Below are positions 1 through 10,154 of a stretch of 64,000 nucleotides of DNA, in pieces; positions within the stretch are counted from its first letter, which is position 1, and every line of letters starts with the position of its first letter. The stretch covers positions 198,151-262,150 of the forward strand of contig PDIM01000001.1 in assembly GCA_002811675.1 (NCBI GenBank), read 5' to 3'. This stretch comes from Ichthyosporea sp. XGB-2017a. Its lineage: Eukaryota > Opisthokonta > Ichthyosporea. The notes under the pieces were generated by a model. The model searched no databases. It was not told the origin of the DNA and saw only the letters and a program-made list of their open reading frames with translations. Made by a program: the position numbers and the translations under genes.

Positions 1-64
1 TTTCTATTCCGCAAGTCAAATATCGTCCGGGTTATGGGCTCATGAAGTATCCCCTTCACTTTCC

Positions 65-3000
65 TCATGGCAACTCAGGATTCAGATATTCATCTTCATT
101 TGTTTTAATTGGGGGTGACAAAGGTGGGACTAAAGAAGCCCATTTGTGTATTTTGAAAGGCTCACATGTATATACATCATTCCCAGATGGTGCATACCTA
201 ACACATGTTAGCGGTGCATTATGTGAGGGGAAGTCTTGAAAGTTCCCACAGTCAATGTCAACAAGTCGAACAAGACCAACGTTGTTGGCAGTTAACACGA
301 CGTTCGAGCACGGGGAAAGCGACATTGAAAATATCCGATCAGGAACACAAAATTTGCGAACAACACCTTGTTCCCTTAAGCTGTATATCTGAATAGTAAT
401 ATCAAAAGTTGGGCCGGTGAAAACAATATGAAACGGGTCGAGAGGCACAAATTCGGCTAAAGTCGGAGGGCAAGTTTTCGCTCCTTCCCTATCAAGTATC
501 GCAGGCTCTGGGACTTGGGCAAACGATATCCAGTCAACGAGCTTGGTTTCTCCGCTGACCCAGTCAGTGCCCCAAACGCTAATGCGACTGTCACATGATG
601 ATGCAAGCCACAGAGAGCTCACCGATAATTCAACATATCTGTTGTTTAAAGTGTTGCAAATACCGTCCACTTGGAGGGGGCAAGATATATTACAAATATT
701 AGCATTCGCATGGTCAGATATTACCGCAAGTAATTTGCCAGAGAAAAAATTATGAAGAAATATTTGACCATCTTCATGCCCAGATATTAAGACGGGTTTT
801 GAAAACGGAAGTTCAAGGCACACAACGCCAGCATCGTGAGCCAACCAGGATTCCTTTTCTTCAAATTTTCCAATGTCAAAAGAGTAGATCATACCATCAG
901 CACAACCACAGAGAAGCAAGTTTTCGTTCATGCGATTACAGAATTTAACAACAGTCACATTTTTTAAATGTTCTGCTATATTACACAAAGGGACGTTCGA
1001 ATTTGAGGTGCGCAATTCAATCTTACCCTTTCCAAAACAAAGTGCAATAAAGGAGTCGTTAGAACTTACGTCCATGTTTTGAAGCGGTTCGGTCCAACCA
1101 GAAGCTACAGTCAAAGTAGATTCCGTGACGACATCAAACCATTCCATCCCATCACTGAAGGTTGAAAAGAGTCCCATCTTACTTTTAATATCAATCACTG
1201 CTCTTTTAATAGAACGATTAAACACAGCACGTTCTGAAAGATCTACAGAGTTAAAGCACTCGTTAACACGAAAGATTAAAACTACCCCAGCGCTAGATAT
1301 GCATGAAAGTTCGCTGTTTTCACGCGAATAGCAAAGGTTTATAACTTCACCTGGCACGATACCGATTACATAGTTTTGGCAGCTCGATGTCATTTCGCAT
1401 TTGATAATCTTTCCGCAAACTGTTCCGCACAATATAAGGTTTTCAGACAAAATGCACGCGGTCGTATACTCATACGCCTCAAACCCAGCACTTGCTAGCG
1501 ACATAGAAAAGATCTTTGCTGAAGATTGGACTTTCCACAAAGTCAAGTGCCCAAGTCCTCCAGTGCATAGTAATTCAGCATCGCCAATATCTTCTCTCAC
1601 CAGAGCCCATGCGCACACATTCATCCCATTCGATGTGCTTATTCTTTTAATACATGATCCGCTCTTCACCTCAAACAATGCAATTGTAGGGTCAAGGTTA
1701 TTTCCAACAATTGCCAAGTATGTTTCACAGTTTGAAAAATCTAAAGCTTGAACAACGCGAGGTCCATTTTCTATGCGTATGATCATTTCTAAAGATGGCG
1801 TACTCCAAATTAAAACTCTGCTCTTAACTTCACCGTACTTATTCAGGCAAGAAGAGCTGGAGGCGAAAAGCTTTTCTTCAAAAGAGTGAGCCAGGGCAGT
1901 CACTTGCCCATCATGTTCAATCAATGTGGTGCAATTTCCATCTTCGCTCAAGCGCTGGCAAACGATATCAAACCCAACAGGGTATAGGAGCAATTGCGAT
2001 GACTTCAACCACAGAAATGGTCCTTTCAGCTCGCCCCCAAAGCCAAATGTACGCGATATATGTATGCCCTCTTCACCTGGGGACGCTATGTAAAGGCGCG
2101 TGTGCTCAACAGAACTTTCTGTTGGCACAGGCGCCTGTAGAAGGCTACTGGATACACCGATATTGCATTTGGCGTTTTCATATACATGTTTTCGGACAAG
2201 TTTAAAAGCAGAGTTGATTTGGTTTTCATCTTGAATATGACTTTCATCACTAGTTGTGCATGCTTCTTCGATTGTCATGCTGGGCTTGGATATGGTAGAC
2301 TGGTCACTGCCGTTATATATATCTAAAATATTTCTCGAATCTTCGCAGTTGTGCTCAACAGAGTCATGCGCGACGGATAAAAGTTCTCTGTCTTCATTGT
2401 TTGAAACTTTAACAACGGGGCCGTAGTCGTTTAAGCCATTTATGGCCCACTGGCAAGTTGATCCGTCGAAGCTTATTAAGGTTTTACTATTTCCAAGATA
2501 TGACAAAGAAAGAATGTCAGTGGAAGAACCTATAAATTTTTGCTCTGAAATAATTTCCAAAAAATCATCTAGCACTAGCACATGTATATTTGTGCCATGG
2601 GTGTAAGCAATAAACGGTTGCTCCCCATGTCCTGCGCATATGTTTGCGGGGATTTTGGAATCAGGGAGGAAAATAGTCTTAGTTACAACTCCGCAAACAG
2701 GATCTAAAAGCAAAAATGCACTTCTCTGCTCTATGATGGCAGAAACTATGAAGAAGCCCAGTGTTTTGGAATGTCCACAGATAGGTAGAGTGTCCTGAGT
2801 GTATGGCATTTCGATCCGTCTTTCTTCAAAAATAGATACTGATTTGAGGATCACACACTTTTCTTCAACGGACAAGGCCAAAATACAATCAGACCTATTG
2901 TAGATCAATACGTCAAAGACGGCGGGGTCTGCGTTCCACTTAATTCGTTTGGGGGTGCGAAAAGAATCGCCAGATGCCGAAACTAGCTCAATGAAACTAG

Positions 3001-5089
3001 TAGTACTAACTACTAACGTATTTTCTTCACTATCATCAGTCTTTGCGTCAAAGAAAATGATCGAAGAGACGCTTTCATACAAAACTTTATCAGATTTTAA
3101 AGTTTTTATGTCGATGGTACAAAGACGTTTACCCTCTTCCAAATACACCAGCCGGTCGTTCAAAATTGGCCCTAAACAAGTCACTTCCGTGTTATTACGA
3201 ATCGACGACACCTTTTTTCCAGCGTTGATATCCCATAGGCCAATAGATTCGCCATTTTCCAACCCCCCATACAAACCCATTGTTTCAAATACAGAAATTC
3301 CATGCTGAAGACCGCTAGTGCGCTCCAGAAGAAAGCGAACTTCTTTTGTTTTAGTATCAACAATGAAAAGAGATCCGCTATGGGTTTTAAAGCAAAATTC
3401 GGAAGAAGATTCAAGCCCACGTACACAAGCAACAGGTTCTTCAGCATCAATTTCAAATAAACACTCTGAAAGGGAAGAGTTCCACACTCTAATCAATCCA
3501 CATTCGTCCCCTGTTACAATGTTATTCTCTGTTCTGCAAATTCCACATATCGCACCATTGTGTATGCTAAATATTGATATTGGCGCGAGCAAATCAAAGG
3601 AGAAAATAAACACAAGGCCCAAAGAAGAAGTCACAAATAGCAAGCTATTCTGCGATTCATTTTCGCTTAAGCACATCTCCAAGAAATTATGGTTTTTAGA
3701 TCCATCAACGTGAAAAGGGACCGAGCTTAAAAGCTCATTCTTCAACTTCCACATCCTGACATTTCCTTTTCCACAAGTTATGAACCTGTTTGTTGGACCT
3801 GTTACAAAAATTGCTTTTGCTATGTCTTCTACATGCGTCTGGGTAGAACAGATGACTCTGCCAGAAAGTTCATCTGCAATTCCAGATATATCGAATATTG
3901 ACACAATACGTTTATGATTCTTTCGAAGTCCGGCGCAGAACATTACTTGTTCATCCAGTGAAACAGCGATGCAGGAAACATAGTCCATTCCTGAACAAAC
4001 AGTTGTCGAACTCATATTCACATTTCTGTTCCACAAACGAATCTCAGAACCGAATCCTTGTTGGTAAGAAGCAAACCAGTCACTTTCCATTTCCACGGAC
4101 AATCCATCTACAAAGCCCGAATGGCCAATAAATATCTTCTGCTGCAGACTGTTCGTATCCATGCAGATAAGATTGCGCCCCGAGCAAAAGATAATTTGGT
4201 TCGCAGACATATAGTGCACATCATTGCAACTTTCTATGTGTGGATTTTTCAATTCAACTAATTCGAGATACCCGGCGCCAACGGGTTCCAGTGAAGCCGA
4301 GTCAGGTAAACGTTTTTTACAGGAACCTTTGGGCGTTTGCAGTTTCGACATGCTCTTTTCCCGGCGAGCTATACTTTTCATAGGTGAGCTATTCGTGGAA
4401 TTAGGTTTAAGCCCCTTCTGAACGCTTACGTTGTGCAAATTATGAAAAGACAATACAGTGTTTTCTTCTGGGAAAAAAATACATTCCACATCAAGGTTTA
4501 ATTTGGAGCCTTGGCTGGGATTTTTTAAGGCTTCTTTTCCAAAGTGTTCACCAGTAAGCTTGAAAGCGGTATTATATATTCTTGACACGTTGACGTTTGC
4601 ACATATTCTAATATTTTTGATGCACTGGTAATGCCATCCAAGATAACTTTCTACCGTACTTTCTATATCTATACCCAAAAGCGACCATTTCGTGTTCTGT
4701 TTAGCAAATGGAATCTGAACATTTGCAACAATGCACTGAGCTTGCTTATACACATTCGATATACTAATTCTTCCTTCTATCCCACTTTCACTCAGCACGT
4801 CAATATGAAACGCAAAGAACTTACTACCGCATGTTTTAAATAGAATATATAAAAACCGTCTTTGAAGGCTCAAGCTTTGACATTGCGCTTTTGGAAATTG
4901 AACGTAAGAAGTTGATGGAGAACTTCCTGTTATTTTATACACATTGCCTTTTACAATCCGATCATGCACATGAACAACACCGCAATCTCTCTGCAAAGCT
5001 TCTTTTTCTAAATCTATATGCGAGAGAACATCATACAAGGGGATATGATTGTGCTGCGTATCAACTTCACTCAGCACTACTGGAGGCAT
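65..5089 (-). CDS. WDR90: WDR90/POC16-like centriolar WD40 protein
   Basis: A single uninterrupted reading frame of 1674 residues starts at the ATG at 5089. The first ~190 residues form a CFA20 (DUF667) module (VHVHDRIVKGNVYKITG, YVQFPKAQCQSLSLQRRFLYILF), the N-terminal signature of WDR90. A short disordered linker follows (about 215-290). The rest is a long array of degenerate WD40 repeats, including the segment FITCGKGNVRMWKLKNELL, which matches the CGQGSVRLW region of animal WDR90. The length is close to the human protein (about 1750). In animals and Chlamydomonas (POC16) this family sits in the inner scaffold of the centriole, so it implies that the organism builds centrioles or flagella. 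The usual first ~10 residues before the CFA20 core look short, so a small upstream exon is possible. It is divergent from GINS3. Confidence 0.92.
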   Translation of the reverse strand: MPPVVLSEVDTQHNHIPLYDVLSHIDLEKEALQRDCGVVHVHDRIVKGNVYKITGSSPSTSYVQFPKAQCQSLSLQRRFLYILFKTCGSKFFAFHIDVLSESGIEGRISISNVYKQAQCIVANVQIPFAKQNTKWSLLGIDIESTVESYLGWHYQCIKNIRICANVNVSRIYNTAFKLTGEHFGKEALKNPSQGSKLNLDVECIFFPEENTVLSFHNLHNVSVQKGLKPNSTNSSPMKSIARREKSMSKLQTPKGSCKKRLPDSASLEPVGAGYLELVELKNPHIESCNDVHYMSANQIIFCSGRNLICMDTNSLQQKIFIGHSGFVDGLSVEMESDWFASYQQGFGSEIRLWNRNVNMSSTTVCSGMDYVSCIAVSLDEQVMFCAGLRKNHKRIVSIFDISGIADELSGRVICSTQTHVEDIAKAIFVTGPTNRFITCGKGNVRMWKLKNELLSSVPFHVDGSKNHNFLEMCLSENESQNSLLFVTSSLGLVFIFSFDLLAPISIFSIHNGAICGICRTENNIVTGDECGLIRVWNSSLSECLFEIDAEEPVACVRGLESSSEFCFKTHSGSLFIVDTKTKEVRFLLERTSGLQHGISVFETMGLYGGLENGESIGLWDINAGKKVSSIRNNTEVTCLGPILNDRLVYLEEGKRLCTIDIKTLKSDKVLYESVSSIIFFDAKTDDSEENTLVVSTTSFIELVSASGDSFRTPKRIKWNADPAVFDVLIYNRSDCILALSVEEKCVILKSVSIFEERRIEMPYTQDTLPICGHSKTLGFFIVSAIIEQRSAFLLLDPVCGVVTKTIFLPDSKIPANICAGHGEQPFIAYTHGTNIHVLVLDDFLEIISEQKFIGSSTDILSLSYLGNSKTLISFDGSTCQWAINGLNDYGPVVKVSNNEDRELLSVAHDSVEHNCEDSRNILDIYNGSDQSTISKPSMTIEEACTTSDESHIQDENQINSAFKLVRKHVYENAKCNIGVSSSLLQAPVPTESSVEHTRLYIASPGEEGIHISRTFGFGGELKGPFLWLKSSQLLLYPVGFDIVCQRLSEDGNCTTLIEHDGQVTALAHSFEEKLFASSSSCLNKYGEVKSRVLIWSTPSLEMIIRIENGPRVVQALDFSNCETYLAIVGNNLDPTIALFEVKSGSCIKRISTSNGMNVCAWALVREDIGDAELLCTGGLGHLTLWKVQSSAKIFSMSLASAGFEAYEYTTACILSENLILCGTVCGKIIKCEMTSSCQNYVIGIVPGEVINLCYSRENSELSCISSAGVVLIFRVNECFNSVDLSERAVFNRSIKRAVIDIKSKMGLFSTFSDGMEWFDVVTESTLTVASGWTEPLQNMDVSSNDSFIALCFGKGKIELRTSNSNVPLCNIAEHLKNVTVVKFCNRMNENLLLCGCADGMIYSFDIGKFEEKESWLAHDAGVVCLELPFSKPVLISGHEDGQIFLHNFFSGKLLAVISDHANANICNISCPLQVDGICNTLNNRYVELSVSSLWLASSCDSRISVWGTDWVSGETKLVDWISFAQVPEPAILDREGAKTCPPTLAEFVPLDPFHIVFTGPTFDITIQIYSLREQGVVRKFCVPDRIFSMSLSPCSNVVLTANNVGLVRLVDIDCGNFQDFPSHNAPLTCVRYAPSGNDVYTCEPFKIHKWASLVPPLSPPIKTNEDEYLNPELP

Positions 5090-5671
5090 GTGTAATGGTG
5101 TATCTATGTCAACTGTTCAAGTGCTCAAGATGTGGATCTAGAAGGTCCGTCCATGAGTGTTCTTTAGTATGCTTCTCTGTTAGCCATGACGTTGATCATG
5201 ATCAGACATATCCGTCCTTGTGTGTCTCTCTTGACCCCCCTTCCCGGCTACTCTCCCAGTCTCCAGCACAGCCACTCGGCCCAGGCCCCTCTCTCTCTCC
5301 GCCCCCCTCGCTGCTGCAGCTACATATTTCCCGCCCTTTTAGCTGGCCTGGCTGGGAGTTATAGGGTTGACTGCAGGCCATAGTCAGTAGACTGTAGTAC
5401 ACCTGCTGCTGGTGAATCACTCATCCCCCAGCAGAGATCATCATCCCCTTCTCTTTTCGATGACTCTCTGACTCTGACCTCCAGCCTCCAGGGAGCTAAC
5501 CTCTGTAGTCTGTACTGCAGACTGCTGTGTCCCTGCACACTGTGCAAAAGTGATATACCTTGCCTGCTGTTGATTTGCACCTGTTATTGCTTACCACGGG
5601 ATCTTAGACCCCATATTTTATAATATTATTCTGATTTAGGAGGGGGGGATAAGAGCCTTTTAAAGATTAAG
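5090..5671. other. Divergent intergenic region WDR90/GINS3
   Basis: These 582 bases separate two divergent starts. The half nearer WDR90 is C/T-rich (5220-5340) and rich in CTGCAG-type words (5370-5530). I see no coding pattern, tRNA or long repeat. It presumably holds the two promoters; no clear TATA box was found. Confidence 0.5.
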
Positions 5672-6758
5672 ATGACTAGTAATTACTATGACCTTAATGC
5701 CATACTTGCAGAGGAGCTGGTGAGTTGACTCAAGCAAAAAACATGTCGATGCCCATCATATTGGGTAGGGTACTAACACTAAGATTATTGTGCCGTAGAG
5801 TGTAGGATGCACTTTTAGGATATCTGCCTCGAATCTCGGCCATTTCGACCAGGGATCTGACAATATACATGTACGTTTTTGACTCTCTATCCTTCCCTTT
5901 GTTGTTGACGGCTTTAGGCCCTAAGTCTTTTTTCTGTTTCTTTGTTTGTTGTGTTCATTTCTAGTTGGAAGAGGGAACCAACGTTGAGTTACCTCTTTGG
6001 TTGGCGTCCATATTGAGGAAAAGGTAAGGTGAATCCCCCCGTAACTGCTCGGCTCATATGCATATTGTTTATTCACATTTTTATTAATTGCATTTAGGAA
6101 TATGGTGGATATGGATACTCCGAATATCTTTGGCCCCAAATACAGGGCGAGTTTAAAAGCAGACGCCAGTACGGTTGATCTCCACTCTTGGTGTCCTCAT
6201 TATTACGACGTGGGAATGAAGATTGCAAACTTGTGAGTATATATATGACCAAGAGCCCCTAGCAGGGTGAATTCATCTGGCTTTGAATCTTTGATTGTGT
6301 ATCGATTATTGATGTTTTTGTTTTTCAATTTATTTACACAGAATGGGAGAACCAAATTTAGGACCCGATCTCAAACAGGCATTCCTTGACAGATTTCACC
6401 TAATTATGGATTTATCGCTAAACTCTGCTCACGAAGATACTTCAGCTTTTACCTCAAAGCTTGATGAGCTGGAAAGGCAATGTAAGCTATTTACTTGGCA
6501 TTTTTCGTTTTCTTTAGATCATTTTAAAGACTAATATATGCGCCATTCTTCATAGTATTTATGAGTGGTTTCAGGGCTGTAATTGAGTATCACAAATGGC
6601 ATAGTAGGAAAATAGGAAAGCTTTCTGCCAGTGCAGCAGCATCCAAAGAAAAGCGCACACGTCAATCCTCATTTGTGAAAGATGTTGGCCATGAAATTCT
6701 TGGCGATAGTGGAAATAAGGATGACAGCAGGAACCCATCCAAACGAAGGCGGCAATGA
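5672..6758 (+). CDS. GINS3: GINS complex subunit 3 (Psf3), six exons
   Basis: The exons are 5672-5719, 5799-5870, 5965-6023, 6098-6232, 6342-6481 and 6556-6758. Joined, they give 657 nt and 218 residues, the usual Psf3 size. The N-terminus (MTSNYYDLNAILAEEL) matches yeast YYDIDDVLAD. Exon 3 encodes NVELPLWLASIL, the conserved LPLWLA segment, exon 4 DLHSWCPHYYDVG, and exon 5 HEDTSAFTSKLDELER, which matches human NEDTSALVARLDEMER. All splice sites are GT-AG and all phases agree; intron 1 contains TACTAAC at 5771-5777. GINS joins MCM2-7 and Cdc45 in the replicative CMG helicase. The C-terminus is basic (SKRRRQ). The exon set was assembled by eye from protein similarity; exon 2 is the least certain because it relies on the acceptor at 5797-5798. 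Confidence 0.92.
5771..5777 (+). promoter_or_regulatory. Intron branch site TACTAAC (GINS3 intron 1)
   Basis: The exact yeast-type branch heptamer lies 21 bases before the acceptor AG of the intron 5720-5798. A weaker TTCTAAC occurs in a homoserine dehydrogenase intron. The site supports the exon model. Confidence 0.7.
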
Positions 6759-6886
6759 TTCATTCATTTTAATCACACATTTCACAAACATTCACTAAAC
6801 CTAGGTTCACGATTTACCTCTGCAGTCCCAAACATTTTTAACTTTGAAGGGTTGCCTTACACCATTTGTATATAATAAATCCGAAC

Positions 6887-7006
6887 ATGAATCTCGTTGC
6901 CAAGCACAAGGAGTACATGAAAGAGTCCAGTTTCTTTATTTATCAAACTCGCATGCCTAGAGTCCCACAAGTCATGAACAGGTCCAAAAGTAAGGGGAGC
7001 CAGTAG
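6887..7006 (+). CDS. Possible small basic protein (39 aa), unconfirmed
   Basis: An ATG at 6887 opens a 39-codon frame ending at TAG 7004-7006. The product is basic (MNLVAKHKEYMKESSFF and a C-terminus rich in Lys/Arg/Ser). An A/T-rich TATATAATAAAT word lies just upstream (6870-6880), but this could equally be the poly(A) signal region of GINS3. I do not recognise the protein. It may be chance; it is listed because it is the only protein-like frame in this gap. Confidence 0.2.
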   Translation: MNLVAKHKEYMKESSFFIYQTRMPRVPQVMNRSKSKGSQ

Positions 7007-7484
7007 TCTAGGTACCGAGGCCCTAAGGGGGCGGCATGCACGTGTCCCTTGCGCTCCTCCTGAGCTCCTTGTGTGTGTGATCAAGGAGCAGGGGCCGCGT
7101 AGTAGTGTGAGGGGGTATCGTTGTAGGGTTACGTGTAGAAGAGGGGTTTGGAAGTGCACTGCCGTCTGCCGCATGGACTGTCAGTTTCAAGCCGTTGTGT
7201 TTATATTTATTTTCACTTTTATTTCAATTGACTTCTTGTCTCGTTGTTTGTCAGGGTGCAGAGAAGAGCGAAGAAAGCGCCATCTACAGAGTTGTGCACT
7301 TGTCCCCAGCTGTATCCGTACTGTTGAATGTTGTGCAAGTAACTTAGTGTGTGTTGCCTACCTAGAGGATTTGAATTGAATACTGAGTAGGGGCTTTTGG
7401 GCGGATTTGCTTTGCGTTTGTGTGTATTGGATAACGTCTTAGTCTTATTGGTGATAGAAAAGGCTAAGGACAACCGAGTTAAAT
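7007..7484. other. Intergenic region before the mitochondrial-type gene
   Basis: This stretch is G/T-rich on the plus strand (7030-7160), followed by a T-rich tract (7200-7250). I see no convincing coding frame or RNA gene. It is probably the promoter and 5' UTR of the gene starting at 7485. Confidence 0.4.
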
Positions 7485-9085
7485 ATGTGGCAGATTGCGA
7501 AAATAGGAGGCCGTGCTATGGGTCCGGCTAGAAGCTGGGTGGGGTGTAATGGGATGTTTACTAAAGCTGTCGTGTGTGGGTCTACAAATGCTGCTTGCGG
7601 ATCAATTGTGTTTAAACGAAATATCCAACTTCAGGGGGATGGATTCCACGATTTTCCTCAAAAATTGAGTACGTAGTTTTATATTGTTAGCTTGTTCATT
7701 GAAAGTGCAAGCGTCTATTTTTGAGGAATACTTCAGATTATTAATTTGTACGTTTTGTTTTACTTAGACATGGATTTGTTTGGTAGATTAAAGGAAGAGG
7801 GTTTCAAAGCAGCATATAAAGACGGGCGCGCACCTTTAAGTGCTAATGTTAGGGAGGAGTTTGACAATTTAATCTTTCACTTCAAGGGAATTTTTAAGAA
7901 TTCTGCTATGGGATTTCCCGCCGCCGACTGGATTCGACTGTTTAAGTCTTGCGTGAATGAAAAAGAAGTTGAAATTGTAAGAGACTTGTGGGTCATTAAC
8001 AAGGCTCGAAACATTAGATTAGCTGATGATTATGGTGAGTACTTATGAAAATAAGTGGTATTTTTTGTTTGTTTGTTTTTTTCTGAATATATGCTGATTT
8101 TGTGAACACCCATGTGTTGTGATAATGATTAGAACATATAAATGCATTTGCTGAGATTTGCGAAAAATTCAAGCTAGGAAAGTTTTTATATTTGTCAATT
8201 ACGGACCATGTTCATGCTTTCTTGCCAAGGATATCAACACTTAGGAAGTGCATGAGCATATTTAACGAACTTAATGAAAGTTACATACTCCTTCAGTTTT
8301 TAGATTTTGCACGCTTTCATCATAGGGGAGAACTGTCTTCAAGATTACCAAGCGATTTTTACAAAATGGGAATTGAACATTGTATTCGAATTGGTTCCCC
8401 ATCTGCCTGGGAGCATGCAAAGAAGCTATTCACCGAATGTAATAGTAGTGGGGAAGTTCTTATCAAAGGATCCCTTAAAGGAAAGGAGTTTTTCGCATTT
8501 GAGTCCCAGGATTTTTTGAAGACTGCTTATCCAGAGTTTGAAGCGAAGCCAATGCTGAGCAATAATGTTTTCTTGGTCCCACTCATGCTGAAAGGGGCTG
8601 AGAAATTTGATGTGGAATATGGAAAGGCGTTGCTGGAACAAACTAGCACCAGTGCTAAGAGTGGACTTGGTGGTGTGAAAGACGTCAGAGATACTGCTAT
8701 CAGCCCACCTATTGAAAGTGTTTACTTTAGTGATCTCACTACTTTGCCGAAGCAGTATGACTTCATTTACGAAAAGGGAATTTTGGATAAATTGGATTAC
8801 GATTTGAAAAAGAAAATGACCAAAGAAGGAACTTATACGGAAAGTGCGTTTAAAGAAAGGGCAGCTATTCTAAAGGGAGGAAGAGAAAAGAAAGAAGAAG
8901 AAAGAATGGCAGCTAAGAGTCTTAATCGTATTGATCAACTGGTTTCTGAAAGTGGTGAGGTTTTGGGGAAGTATAGAGTCGCCTTGAAGGAATGCGCCTC
9001 GAGTGCGAATCAGTTCGCTAAGAACTGCAATTGCTGCGAAACTTCGGCGAATGAGCTGAGTGACGCTGTCAGTCACTTAAACTAG
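7485..9085 (+). CDS. Unrecognised protein, probable mitochondrial presequence, helical
   Basis: The exons are 7485-7668, 7768-8034 and 8133-9085 (1404 nt, 467 residues); the introns are GT-AG with matching phases. The first ~50 residues lack acidic residues and are rich in Arg, Lys, Ala and Gly (MWQIAKIGGRAMGPARSW), which looks like a mitochondrial targeting sequence. The middle (about 63-260) is predicted alpha-helical with spaced helices that resemble pentatricopeptide-like solenoids (NEKEVEIVRDLWVINKARN; PSAWEHAKKLFTECN). The C-terminal ~90 residues are charged and coiled-coil-like, ending with several cysteines (NCNCCE). I do not recognise the family. A mitoribosomal PPR-type subunit such as mS27 is one possibility, but no diagnostic motif supports it. 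It lies 726 bp after GINS3 and is convergent with the thioredoxin gene. Confidence 0.8.
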
Positions 9086-9341
9086 CCAGGGCTATTGGCT
9101 TTTGAAAAGTATGAGCGAGGCATACCAAGAGAGCCACAGAAGCGTTCTTTGTAAGACGATTATGGTATTTATTTAGTATGGGCTCCTTCTTAGAATCTCT
9201 GTTTGTCTCTCTCTCTGCGGGTTGAAGAGAGATTTTTGCAGGTTTTCTTTGTACACTAAAGTATTCAAAAATTTCGAATAATAAAATGAGAAAAAAATAA
9301 AGCACTTAAAAGCTTCTTTAATATTCCCAAGCTTAAACCTT

Positions 9342-9871
9342 CTACTCTTCAGGGGCTGCACTGTTGACCACCCCTTCAAGCGATGAAAGTTTGTCTGCAA
9401 AACGAGTTTGATCTCCACCGCACAGCTCATCTATCTTTACTTTGTTCTCAAAGAAAACAAAGGTTGGAAGACCTACAATACCTTCATTTTGCGCCAATGC
9501 CTAGTTGTATTCCCCAAATACAAAGCCCCTGTCAATAAGAAACTATGAAAAATACCTGAGGGTAAATCAGAGTTTTGTTTGAGCATGATGTACTTACACT
9601 GTCTTCGTCGACACTTACAGCATATACTGCGACACTTTTGGAATTGGATGAGCGCTCCGCTACAGCTTCTTTTACACTGCACCATGCTTCACACCAATCA
9701 GCGTAAAAAACAATGCATACCTTCCAAGGGGCATTAAAATCACAAACAGCACAAATATTGGAGACTAAACGACCTGATCACGTTCGTAAAACAACTTGAT
9801 TTCCTTACCTTTGAATTTGCACGAAGTGCTTCCTTATATTCCGCTGCCCCAGTCAATTTTTTTAAACCCAT
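9342..9871 (-). CDS. Thioredoxin with atypical CxxxC active site, three exons
   Basis: The minus-strand exons are 9809-9871, 9598-9720 and 9342-9500, all in phase, giving 114 residues. The fold markers are in order: N-terminal LTGAAEYKEAL, central strand VCIVFYADWC, then SVAVYAVSVDED and VGLPTFVFFENKV with the cis-proline, and a C-terminal helix. Thioredoxins normally carry WCGPC; here the segment reads WCEAWCS, so three residues rather than two separate the cysteines. This would alter or abolish classical disulfide exchange, although the first, nucleophilic Cys is kept. No signal peptide is visible, so a cytosolic location is likely. The exon 2 acceptor (9721-9722) was chosen because it keeps the frame; two alternative AGs upstream do not. 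Confidence 0.86.
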
Positions 9872-9902
9872 AGTTAGCCTACAAAATCAGCTGATCAGGA
9901 GG

Positions 9903-10154
9903 ATGGGGCATACCGTACTTAAGGCGCAATACAACCACGAGATCTTTCAAGGTGCTAAAAGCACAACAGGAGACGAGACCGGAGAGAATGGGATGGAAAT
10001 TGGTAATGAGACGTGCGTTCTCGTGGGTCTAAGATATCACGTGGAGCTTTTATATGTGGAAAGGGCGTTTTCCCGCGCAAACACGGTAGCTGTTGTATAT
10101 AAAGCTTACTATCAATATGGATCTTTACGGCAGGACGCAGTATGGCGAAGTTGA
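9903..10154 (+). CDS. Possible 83-aa hypothetical protein, unconfirmed
   Basis: An ATG-initiated frame of 83 codons begins 31 bp from the start of the divergent thioredoxin gene. The product (MGHTVLKAQYNHEIFQG...) has no recognised motif. Part of the frame (10067-10079) reads TTTTCCCGCGCAA, an E2F-like element, which argues that the stretch may be promoter rather than gene. It could be chance. Confidence 0.18.
   Translation: MGHTVLKAQYNHEIFQGAKSTTGDETGENGMEIGNETCVLVGLRYHVELLYVERAFSRANTVAVVYKAYYQYGSLRQDAVWRS

Noticed and set aside
9721-9780. Earlier acceptors for thioredoxin exon 2 that add SNICAVCDFNAPWK
   Set aside because: They do not keep the frame set by exon 1; the AG at 9721-9722 does and gives a normal thioredoxin spacing.
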